Source: CAYWFU01 sp964457585
Lineage (GTDB): Bacteria; JACRDZ01
Assembly (NCBI GenBank): GCA_964457585.1
Contig: CAYWFU010000047.1
Location: 1 to 21,697 of the forward strand
DNA length: 21,697 bases
Direction: 5' to 3'
Shown piece by piece: positions 15,495 to 21,697 of the stretch (its first letter is position 1; every line of letters starts with the position of its first letter). The notes beneath the pieces are model-generated. The model had not been told where the DNA came from and searched no databases. It saw nothing but the letters and a program-made list of their open reading frames with translations. The translations under genes were made by a program, and so were the position numbers.

Positions 15495-16565
15495 TTATTT
15501 TTCAACCATGACTTGTTCAGCATTATTCTCTTTTTTCATTTCATCGGAACATCTGATATCTACTTTCCAATTTGTAAGTCTGGCTGTAAGACGCGCATTT
15601 TGCCCGTGTTTACCAATAGCAAGAGAAAGCTGGTCCCTGGCAACAATAACAGTGGCTATTTTATTTTTTTCATCTAGAATAACCTCTGTTATTTTTGCTG
15701 GATTAAGCGCATTGCTGATAAATATTTTTGGATCATTTGACCATTGAATAATATCTATTTTTTCACCTTGTAATTCATATATAATTGAATGTACGCGTGA
15801 TCCTTTCATTCCTACACATGTTCCAACAGAATCTATATTACGGTCTGAGCTTGAAACAGCTACCTTAGATCTCTGCCCCGGTTCACGTGCAATTGCTTTA
15901 ATAGTTATAATATTATTTGATATTTCAGGAATTTCCTGCTCAAAAAGTCTAAGCAAAAGACTAGTATGTATTCTGGAAAGAGTTAAATTATATACATGAG
16001 AGCCGCTTGATACATATAGAATATAAAATTTCATATGCCCTCCAATATTGTATGTTTCAGAAGGGGTTTGTTCTTTTTTAGGAAGTACACCTTCAATCTT
16101 TCCTAAATTAACTATATAATCTTTATTATCTTTCCGATGAATAACTCCTGTAATCAGCTCTCCTTCTTTTTCCTTGAATTCCTTAAATTGGATATCTCTC
16201 TCTGCTTCGCGTAATTTTTGCGTAATTATCTGTCTGGCAGTCTGAGCCGCATTCCTGCCAAAGTCTTTAAGATCAATATCAATAAGAATAACATCATTAG
16301 TTTTTAAATCAGGATTTATTTTTTGAGCATCATTTAGTGAAATTTCTAAAAGGCTATTAATAGGTTCCAGCACTACCTTTTTTTTACACATAAATTTCAC
16401 AGAATTATTTTGTTCTTCAATATGTATATTTATGGGACTATTCATCCCGAAACTTTTTTTTGAAGCAGAAACCAGGGCGGATTCGATAACACGGGCAAGC
16501 ATATTTCTTTCAATGCCTTTTTCTCTGGCAATCTGTTCAAATAAATAAACCAGTTCATTCACCAT
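15495..16565 (-). CDS. nusA: Transcription termination/antitermination factor NusA
   Basis: A 356-residue NusA, the size found in bacteria lacking the two C-terminal acidic repeats of E. coli NusA. It binds RNA polymerase and nascent RNA and modulates pausing, termination and antitermination. The N-terminal polymerase-binding domain (LFEQIAREKGIERNMLARVIESAL) comes first. The S1 domain is around 135-200 (GELITGVIHRKDNKDYIVNLGKIEGVLP). The two KH domains follow (GTCVGMKGSRVHSIIYELQGEKIDII and LAIGKHGQNARLTARLTNWKVDI). AAGGGGAT precedes the ATG. The region after nusA normally filled by ylxR and a L7Ae-like gene is absent here. Confidence 0.97.
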   Translation of the reverse strand: MVNELVYLFEQIAREKGIERNMLARVIESALVSASKKSFGMNSPINIHIEEQNNSVKFMCKKKVVLEPINSLLEISLNDAQKINPDLKTNDVILIDIDLKDFGRNAAQTARQIITQKLREAERDIQFKEFKEKEGELITGVIHRKDNKDYIVNLGKIEGVLPKKEQTPSETYNIGGHMKFYILYVSSGSHVYNLTLSRIHTSLLLRLFEQEIPEISNNIITIKAIAREPGQRSKVAVSSSDRNIDSVGTCVGMKGSRVHSIIYELQGEKIDIIQWSNDPKIFISNALNPAKITEVILDEKNKIATVIVARDQLSLAIGKHGQNARLTARLTNWKVDIRCSDEMKKENNAEQVMVEK

Positions 16566-16591
16566 TCTACATCCCCTTTAAGTATAATTCC

Positions 16592-17053
16592 CTAAAATTC
16601 AATCTCAAGATTAGCTTTAGCTATTTCATGATAGCCAAATTTCAAATCTCCGGATTCTCTAATATTGATTATAACATGATTATTTGTTGCTTCCTTAATT
16701 CTTCCTAAGAAGTTACGTCTGTCATTTATTAAGGAATGCGTTTGAAACTTAATAAGTTTATTTTTAAATTTTGAAAAATCTCTCCAGTCCCTTAAAGGAC
16801 GATCCAAACCGGGAGATGTTACTTCTAAAAAAAATTTTTCATCAACGATATTTTCCATATCTAAAGTCTGAGATATCTGTTCGCTTATAATACTGCAATC
16901 TCCTATTGAGACGGAACCTTCATTTTTATCAATTATAATACGCAAAATTCTATTTTTACCTTCTCTTCTGTATGTTAAATCAAAAAGTTCCATTCCTTTT
17001 GCCTGAATTATTGGTTTTATCTTTTCTTTAATTTTTTCAACTAAAGGTCCCAT
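16592..17053 (-). CDS. rimP: Ribosome maturation factor RimP
   Basis: A 153-residue RimP (YhbC), needed for maturation of the 30S subunit. Diagnostic residues are GMELFDLTYRREGKNRILRIIIDK, then GDCSIISEQISQTLD and FFLEVTSPGLDRPLR. Length and position directly before nusA are typical. A good AAAGGAG lies just upstream of the ATG, and the gap to proS is 26 bases, so it is probably transcribed with proS. Confidence 0.95.
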   Translation of the reverse strand: MGPLVEKIKEKIKPIIQAKGMELFDLTYRREGKNRILRIIIDKNEGSVSIGDCSIISEQISQTLDMENIVDEKFFLEVTSPGLDRPLRDWRDFSKFKNKLIKFQTHSLINDRRNFLGRIKEATNNHVIINIRESGDLKFGYHEIAKANLEIEF

Positions 17054-17079
17054 ATAAACTCCTTTTTAATATAATTATA

Positions 17080-18816
17080 TCAGGAAGTGCAATTTAAACA
17101 TTCAAGTTCATCATTTATAATTTTTTTGATTTTGATATCAATTTCATTAATATCAGAAATAATTATTTCTCCATTTCGGCGAATTTTTATTTCCAGTTTT
17201 TCATTATTTAAAAAATTTTTTCCTATTGTTATACGTATCGGAATCCCAATCAGATCCGCATCCTTGAATTTTACTCCAGGACGTTCTATCCTGTCATCTA
17301 ACAATACTTCTATTCCATTTTGCAATAGTTTTTCATAAATTATATATGATGCGGTTTTAATTTTTTCATCATCAAAATTTGTCGGAGAAATGATTACCTG
17401 AAAAGGTGCAATTGGTAAAGGTAATTTCATCCCATCATTATCATAGTTCTGTTCAATTGCCGCACCGATAATTCTGGATATGCCTATACCATAACATCCC
17501 ATTATGAATACTTTTTCTTCTCCATTTTCATTTAAATATATTGCTTTCATTGATTGGCTGTATTTTTTTCCTAATTTAAAAATGTGCCCCACTTCAATTC
17601 CACGGCATACTTTTAATTCCTGATTGCAAATAGTACAAAATTCATTCTTTGAATGTAAAATTCTTATATCAGCATACTCATTAAAATTAAAATCACGCCC
17701 AAAATTTACATTTTTGTAATGATAGTCAGTTTTATTTGCACCGGTAATCATATTAATACAGCCTTCCAATGAATAGTCAGCTATTATCCTGACTTTTTTA
17801 AGCATATTCAATGGTCCTGCAAAACCTATATCTGCGCCAGTTATATGTTTTACTGTTTCTTCTTTTGACAATTCAAGATAGTTGCATCGCAAATAATTTT
17901 TTAGTTTAACTTCATTAACATCATAATCGCCTCTAATTAAAACAACTATGTCGCCTTGATCGGTAGAATAAAACAAAGTTTTAATCAGTTTTTCGCTTTT
18001 TACTTTAAAAAAATCAGAAACTTCATTTATAGTTTTAATTCCCGGAGTAAAAATTTTTTCAACATTCATTATGGATTCATTTATGCAATTATCATTTTTA
18101 TTAGCAACTGCTTTTTCCATATTAGCGGCATATCCGCAATTTTCGCAAAAAACAATACTGTCTTCACCTGATTCTGACAGAACTACGAATTCATGCGAAT
18201 CAGTACCGCCAATAGCTCCTGTATCAGCTTCAACTATTCTAAATATTAATCCGCAGCGTTTAAAAATAGCAGTATAAGCTCCATACATATCCTTATATGT
18301 CTGCTCAAGAGAATTTTCATCAGCATGAAAACTGTAAGCATCTTTCATCAAAAATTCTCTGCCGCGCATTACGCCAAAACGCGGTCTTATTTCATCTCTA
18401 AATTTGGTTTGTATCTGGTAAAAAAGCACTGGAAGCTGTTTATATGACCTTACTTCCTTTTTTGCCAGATCAGTAATTACTTCTTCATGAGTAGGACCTA
18501 AAGCAAAAAGATGATCATGCCTATCTTCTACTCTCATTAGTTCCTTGCCATATAAATTCCATCTGCCTGATTCTTCCCATAATTCTTTTGGACTTAATAC
18601 AGGAAGCAGCACTTCTATTCCCTGTTTGCGATTCATTTCTTCTCTGACGATAGTCTCTATCTTTCGCAAAACTTTAAGTCCAAGAGGAAGATAAGAATAA
18701 ACACCAGATGCTACTTTTCTTATATATCCTGCACGCAGCATAAGTTTATGACTTACCAGTTGCGCTTCTTTAGGTTCCTCACGCATTGTAGGGACAAAAA
18801 ACTGTGTCCATCGCAT
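17080..18816 (-). CDS. proS: Prolyl-tRNA synthetase, bacterial type
   Basis: A 578-residue class II synthetase that charges tRNA-Pro. The start MRWTQFFVPTMREEP followed by AQLVSHKLMLRAGYIRK is the family signature. Motif 1 region: PLGLKVLRKIETIVREEM. Motif 2: TKFRDEIRPRFGVMRGREF with FLMKDAYSFH. Motif 3: GCYGIGISRIIGAAIEQ. The YbaK-like editing insertion, typical of bacterial ProRS, lies between motifs 2 and 3 (about 225-385, including GDYDVNEVKLKNYL). The anticodon-binding domain closes the protein. The Cys pairs FCENCGY and FCTICNQ flank the insertion as in relatives. The Shine-Dalgarno is weak (GGGAG 14 bases away) and a TATAAT lies 18 bases upstream of the ATG, so the leader may be very short. 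It appears to head the rimP-nusA operon. Confidence 0.96.
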   Translation of the reverse strand: MRWTQFFVPTMREEPKEAQLVSHKLMLRAGYIRKVASGVYSYLPLGLKVLRKIETIVREEMNRKQGIEVLLPVLSPKELWEESGRWNLYGKELMRVEDRHDHLFALGPTHEEVITDLAKKEVRSYKQLPVLFYQIQTKFRDEIRPRFGVMRGREFLMKDAYSFHADENSLEQTYKDMYGAYTAIFKRCGLIFRIVEADTGAIGGTDSHEFVVLSESGEDSIVFCENCGYAANMEKAVANKNDNCINESIMNVEKIFTPGIKTINEVSDFFKVKSEKLIKTLFYSTDQGDIVVLIRGDYDVNEVKLKNYLRCNYLELSKEETVKHITGADIGFAGPLNMLKKVRIIADYSLEGCINMITGANKTDYHYKNVNFGRDFNFNEYADIRILHSKNEFCTICNQELKVCRGIEVGHIFKLGKKYSQSMKAIYLNENGEEKVFIMGCYGIGISRIIGAAIEQNYDNDGMKLPLPIAPFQVIISPTNFDDEKIKTASYIIYEKLLQNGIEVLLDDRIERPGVKFKDADLIGIPIRITIGKNFLNNEKLEIKIRRNGEIIISDINEIDIKIKKIINDELECLNCTS

Positions 18817-18834
18817 AAAATAGTTTTATCTCCC

Positions 18835-18840
18835 ATTATA
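18835..18840 (-). promoter_or_regulatory. Candidate -10 box for proS operon
   Basis: A perfect TATAAT on the minus strand, ending 18 bases before the proS ATG. The hexamer 17 bases upstream (TGATAG) is a poor -35, and it falls in the 7-bp repeat array. If used, the transcript would have a leader of only about a dozen bases. Confidence 0.3.
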
Positions 18841-18851
18841 TAAATGTAAGC

Positions 18852-18973
18852 GTTCAGCTATCAGTTGTCAGCATTCAGTAAAAACATAAAAAAACAAGGC
18901 AAAAACAAAACTTTTGATTTGATACATTGTTTTAATATCATTAATCTGATAGCTGAGTGCTGATACCTGAACA
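18852..18973. repeat. Inverted 7-bp tandem array (TCAG type)
   Basis: The left arm is four 7-base units (GTTCAGC, TATCAGT, TGTCAGC, ATTCAGT; 18852-18879). The right arm is four 7-base units of the complementary kind (CTGATAG, CTGAGTG, CTGATAC, CTGAACA; 18946-18973). The arms are imperfectly complementary and separated by 66 AT-rich bases, so a long imperfect hairpin can form downstream of rpsB and upstream of proS. Confidence 0.7.
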
Positions 18974-19010
18974 CTTATATATAAGTTAAGTTGTCTTCAG
19001 CAGCAACTTC

Positions 19011-19088
19011 AGGTACAAAGACACTTAGGCACAAAGTTTTCTGTTTTCTTCAAACTCTGTGCCTTTGTTACTTTGTGCCTTTGTGCCT
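19011..19088. repeat. Inverted 8-bp tandem array (GGCACAAA type)
   Basis: The left arm (19011-19036) has units AGGTACAA, AGACACTT, AGGCACAA. The right arm (19055-19088) has TGTGCCTT, TGTTACTT, TGTGCCTT, TGTGCCTG. CTTTGTGCCT on the right pairs with AGGCACAAAG on the left. The array lies directly after the rpsB stop and could serve as a terminator-like hairpin, but no T-tract follows on the transcribed strand. Confidence 0.7.
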
Positions 19089-19101
19089 GCTATATCAGAA
19101 T

Positions 19102-19971
19102 TTACTTCAAATTATCATCTATTTTTCTTTTTTTGTTTTTAGTAATAACTTCATCTGTAGCTATTTCTTCATCGATATATTCTTCAAGAATTTTTTCTTC
19201 AAGAGATATATCAGTTTTTTTGGATTCTAAAAGAGCAGCTTCAGTTGCTTTATCTGCTTCTTCTTTTATAGCTGCCTGCTTAGCAATATAGATTTCACGG
19301 CCTTCAGCACATGCATTAGCTAAAACTGAAATCAACAGTCTAATTGCTCTAATAGCATCATCATTTCCCGGAATAATAAAATCAACTTCATCAGGGTCAC
19401 AGTTTGTGTCAACAATGCCTACAACTTTGATTCCAAGTTTGCGCGCTTCTGCAACAGCAATTCTCTCTTTTTTCAAGTCTACAACACAAATTGCGTTTGG
19501 AAGTTTTTCCATATTTTTGATACCGCCTAAATTTTTTTCAAGTTTTTCTTTTTCTTTTTTAAGACGGGTAACTTCCTTTTTATTCATTTTTTCAAATAGA
19601 CCTGACTTTTCCATATCTTCAATTTCTTTAAGACGTCCAATACTGCGACGGATTGTTTTAAAATTTGTAAGAGTTCCACCCAGCCATCGGTTATTTACAA
19701 AAAACATATTGCATCGTGTTGCTTCTTCTAAAACTGTTGTCTGCGCTTGTTTTTTTGTACCAACAAAAAGAACAAGTTCGCCTTCGCCAGTTAAAGTTTT
19801 AATAAATTTATGCGCTTCTTTGATTTTATTTGCAGTTTTTTGTAAATTAATTATATAAATACCGTTTCTTTCACCAAAAATATATTTAGCCATTTTTGGA
19901 TTCCAGCGGCGAGTTTGATGTCCGAAATGAACTCCTGCTTCCAATAATTGTTTCATTGATACAACTGCCAC
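19102..19971 (-). CDS. rpsB: Small-subunit ribosomal protein S2
   Basis: S2 joins the 30S subunit late and binds near the S1 platform. The start MAVVSMKQLLEAGVHFGHQTRRWNPKM is the family signature. I use the GTG at 19971 (289 residues); it has GGGGAGG 8 bases upstream and gives the conserved N-terminus. The in-frame GTG at 19980 directly abuts that site and would add three residues. Other landmarks are FVNNRWLGGTLTNF, NAICVVDLKKERIAVAEARKLGIKVVGIVDTNCDPDEVDFIIPGNDDA and the end of the core at EIYIAKQ. A C-terminal acidic then basic tail of about 50 residues extends beyond the core, not unusual in some phyla. The usual neighbour tsf is absent; repeat arrays and then proS follow. Confidence 0.96.
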   Translation of the reverse strand: MAVVSMKQLLEAGVHFGHQTRRWNPKMAKYIFGERNGIYIINLQKTANKIKEAHKFIKTLTGEGELVLFVGTKKQAQTTVLEEATRCNMFFVNNRWLGGTLTNFKTIRRSIGRLKEIEDMEKSGLFEKMNKKEVTRLKKEKEKLEKNLGGIKNMEKLPNAICVVDLKKERIAVAEARKLGIKVVGIVDTNCDPDEVDFIIPGNDDAIRAIRLLISVLANACAEGREIYIAKQAAIKEEADKATEAALLESKKTDISLEEKILEEYIDEEIATDEVITKNKKRKIDDNLK

Positions 19972-20027
19972 TATTAACACCTCCCCTCTTATTTAGGTTA
20001 ATCCTCCGTTTTTCTCAACTCCAGATA

Positions 20028-20121
20028 GTTACCAGTTACCAGTCGCCAGTTACCAATCACCAGTAAAAGATAAAATATAAGGCTTTTACTGGTGACATGG
20101 CAACATGGTGACCTGGTGTGA
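20028..20121. repeat. Inverted tandem array (GTTACCA type) in the rpsB leader
   Basis: The left arm has five 7-base units (GTTACCA twice, GTCGCCA, GTTACCA, ATCACCA; 20028-20062). The right arm has four 8-base units (TGGTGACA, TGGCAACA, TGGTGACC, TGGTGTGA; 20090-20121). A perfect 13-bp stem (20057-20069 with 20083-20095) closes the hairpin tip. It lies between the predicted rpsB promoter and its start codon, so it would be part of the mRNA leader. Confidence 0.75.
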
Positions 20122-20166
20122 CTATATCTTAGCACCTTTATCTGAATCAAAAAACGTGTGTATTTT

Positions 20167-20199
20167 ATTCAGCAATGAAAATTTATAACCTCGCTGAAT
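20167..20199 (-). promoter_or_regulatory. Short hairpin at the predicted start of the rpsB transcript
   Basis: ATTCAGC (20167-20173) pairs with GCTGAAT (20193-20199) around a 19-base loop. It begins about seven bases after the predicted -10 box, at the 5' end of the predicted rpsB leader. A role in S2 feedback control is possible but is inference only. Confidence 0.3.
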
Positions 20200-20205
20200 C
20201 TTTTT

Positions 20206-20234
20206 ATAATATCATACTATAAATTTTTGCACAA
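20206..20234 (-). promoter_or_regulatory. Putative promoter of rpsB
   Basis: Minus-strand TTGTGC (20229-20234) and TATTAT (20206-20211) are 17 bases apart. The -10 matches consensus at 5 of 6 positions, the -35 mainly in its TTG. This predicts a leader of about 230 bases that contains the inverted GTTACCA array. Confidence 0.4.
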
Positions 20235-20254
20235 GTTATTTTACTAACATGTAA

Positions 20255-21463
20255 TTATGACCTATAACTTGCATTTATTTTTACATAGTTGTATGAAAGA
20301 TCGCATGTATATACTTCTTGTGAATAATTTCCATTATTAAGGTTTATAATAACTGTTATTTCTTTATTTTTTACGATTTCTTTCAGCCTTTCTTCAGATA
20401 TATCATCTGCTTTTTTGCCTCCGGAAACCACTTTTTCATTACCAAGATAAATATCAACTTTTGCAGGATTAAAATTAACACCTGAATATCCGACAGCACA
20501 GATTATCCTTCCCCAATTTGCATCTTCTCCAAAAAAAGCTGTTTTAACGAGAGAAGATTTTGCTACAGTCATCCCAACTTTTTTCGCTTCTTCCCTGCTT
20601 TTTGCATTTTTAACTTGAATAGTAATAAATTTAGTTGCTCCTTCACCATCTTTCACTATCATAAATGCTAATTTTTTTAATACCTGAGTCAGAGCAGAAA
20701 GAAATTTAAAATAATCATTATTTTCTGAAGTTATTTTATTATTTTTAGCTGATCCATTTGCCATGACAATTACTGAATCATTAGTACTTGTATCTGTATC
20801 AACTGTAATTAAGTTAAAACTATTATCAAGAGCTTCATTTAAACATTTATTTAAGATTTTTTTATCAATATTTATATCTGAAACAACAAAAGAGAGCAAT
20901 GTTGCCATATTTGGGCATATCATTCCTGCGCCTTTTGCGACTCCTAAAATAGATATTTCCAATCCTTCATCTAAAGTGATTTTTTCAAAAACCATTTTTT
21001 GAAAACTGTCTGTAGTCATAATAGCTTTTGTAAAAGCATTAATTCCGGAATTGCTTAAATTTTCACATGCTTTTTCTATTCCCGGTCTGATTTTATCCAT
21101 AGGTAATAAATTGCCAATCACACCTGTTGAAGCTACCAGTACTTCATTATTGGCTAATCCTAATTTTGAAGCAGTTAGTTTTATCATTTCTTTTGCATCT
21201 TTATCTCCCTGTTTACCGGTACATGCATTTGCATTACCACTGTTTACAATAATTGCCCTGCTGGAATCAGATTTAATATTCTTAATATCCAGTTTTACTG
21301 GCGCTGCTTTTATTTTATTTTTAGTAAATGCTCCTGCTGCTATTCCTGGTAATTCGGAATAAATAATTCCAATATCTGGATCCCCTGTTTTTTTAATTTC
21401 ACAGCTAATTCCTGAAAATTTAAATCCGGGTACATTATATTCTATTGTTTTTTCTTCAGTCAT
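20255..21463 (-). CDS. argJ: Bifunctional ornithine acetyltransferase/N-acetylglutamate synthase
   Basis: A 402-residue ArgJ, normal length. It moves the acetyl group from N-acetylornithine to glutamate in the cyclic arginine pathway, and many members also make N-acetylglutamate from acetyl-CoA. Like its relatives it should cleave itself within GMICPNMATLLSF, where T188 is the new N-terminal nucleophile of the beta chain. Other landmarks are GIAAGAFTKNKIKAAPV, IIVNSGNANACTG, STGVIGNLLPMDKI, KDGEGATKFITI, FGEDANWGRI and the end CDLSYNYVKINASYRS, all characteristic. GAGGT precedes the ATG by 5 bases. No other arginine gene is visible. A large inverted array sits immediately upstream and could affect expression. 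Confidence 0.96.
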   Translation of the reverse strand: MTEEKTIEYNVPGFKFSGISCEIKKTGDPDIGIIYSELPGIAAGAFTKNKIKAAPVKLDIKNIKSDSSRAIIVNSGNANACTGKQGDKDAKEMIKLTASKLGLANNEVLVASTGVIGNLLPMDKIRPGIEKACENLSNSGINAFTKAIMTTDSFQKMVFEKITLDEGLEISILGVAKGAGMICPNMATLLSFVVSDINIDKKILNKCLNEALDNSFNLITVDTDTSTNDSVIVMANGSAKNNKITSENNDYFKFLSALTQVLKKLAFMIVKDGEGATKFITIQVKNAKSREEAKKVGMTVAKSSLVKTAFFGEDANWGRIICAVGYSGVNFNPAKVDIYLGNEKVVSGGKKADDISEERLKEIVKNKEITVIINLNNGNYSQEVYTCDLSYNYVKINASYRS

Positions 21464-21478
21464 TTTTACCTCACATTA

Positions 21479-21607
21479 GTACTACAGCGCTACAGTGCGA
21501 TAGTACGACAGTTTTATGTAAGTTAGCCTGTGTCTATTGTCGGTTCTGGTCATCTCATACTGTAGGCTGCCGCTCTGTCGCACTACCTCACTATGGCGCT
21601 GTAGTAT
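21479..21607. repeat. Inverted 8-bp tandem array (GTACTACA type) upstream of argJ
   Basis: The left arm has four 8-base units (GTACTACA, GCGCTACA, GTGCGATA, GTACGACA; 21479-21510). The right arm (about 21555-21607) has complementary-type units (TGCCGCTC, TGTCGCAC, TACCTCAC, TATGGCGC, TGTAGTAT). The outer feet pair over about 11 bases (GTACTACAGCGC type with GCGCTGTAGTA). The foot lies about 6 bases from the argJ ribosome site. Confidence 0.7.
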
Positions 21608-21642
21608 TATACCCAAGCTAATCAAGTTTGCGAAAATTATAA

Positions 21643-21678
21643 CAATCAGATGTGCTTCAGATTGGAACGATCTGATTG
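21643..21678. repeat. Hairpin at the right edge
   Basis: CAATCAGAT (21643-21651) pairs perfectly with ATCTGATTG (21670-21678) around an 18-base loop. The stretch from 21608 to the window end has no gene. The role of the hairpin is unknown. Confidence 0.45.
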
Positions 21679-21697
21679 AGCAAAACCGCAGGCGTAG

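Noticed and set aside
18852..19088. CRISPR array
   Set aside because: The repeats are 7-8 bases and contiguous, with no spacers of constant length and no cas genes nearby.
19406..19858. Plus-strand ORF of 150 residues inside rpsB
   Set aside because: Antisense shadow of the clearly conserved S2 gene.
224..21687. Shared 12-mer TTGAGCAAAACC at 224-235 and 21676-21687
   Set aside because: Matches of this length are expected by chance in a 21-kb AT-rich window, and the flanks do not match.

Overview
The window is AT-rich bacterial chromosome. It reads with the standard bacterial code: TGA is a stop, and ATG, GTG and TTG starts are all used. It has two halves of different character. From about 7.2 kb to the right edge, one strand (minus) carries a conserved block for translation, RNA decay and arginine synthesis. 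In transcription order this is argJ, rpsB, proS, rimP, nusA, infB, rbfA, nrnA, truB, rpsO, pnp and an M16 zinc peptidase. From proS to the peptidase the genes are tightly spaced or overlapping, so this is probably one long transcript, with rpsB and argJ as separate units upstream. The order matches the widespread nusA-infB cluster, but ylxR/ylxQ (between nusA and infB), ribF (between truB and rpsO) and tsf (after rpsB) are absent. An uncultivated candidate-phylum bacterium is my guess from the AT richness, the short-period intergenic arrays and the LamG/DUF11/CFI-box surface protein; I cannot name the phylum from sequence alone.

The left 7.2 kb is accessory DNA. It holds the end of a CopG/BrnA-like antitoxin gene, two REP-like hairpins, a decayed piece of an IS91-type (Y2) transposase, and a VapBC-like toxin-antitoxin operon. 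That operon has a duplicated antitoxin and a PIN toxin frameshifted at an AT-dinucleotide run. Next comes a pair of covarying palindromes, then a gene of about 5 kb for an exported multidomain surface protein (signal peptide, LamG, mutarotase-like region, DUF11, IPT/TIG), broken by a frameshift near 6290. Its C-terminal part ends in a degenerate CFI-box sorting domain. Almost all of this (332-7225) is bracketed by a perfect 43-bp inverted repeat. The right copy supplies the stop codons of both the surface-protein gene and the M16 peptidase gene, so the accessory block looks inserted, or is invertible, directly against the 3' end of the core operon.

Intergenic DNA on the right is unusual. Four inverted pairs of short-period (7- or 8-bp) degenerate tandem arrays lie between proS and rpsB (two), in the rpsB leader, and directly upstream of argJ. 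They use different unit sequences but the same architecture. The truB-rpsO gap holds two strong hairpins whose loops are complementary over 6 bases, a candidate kissing-loop leader for S15 control. I saw no tRNA, rRNA or CRISPR array.
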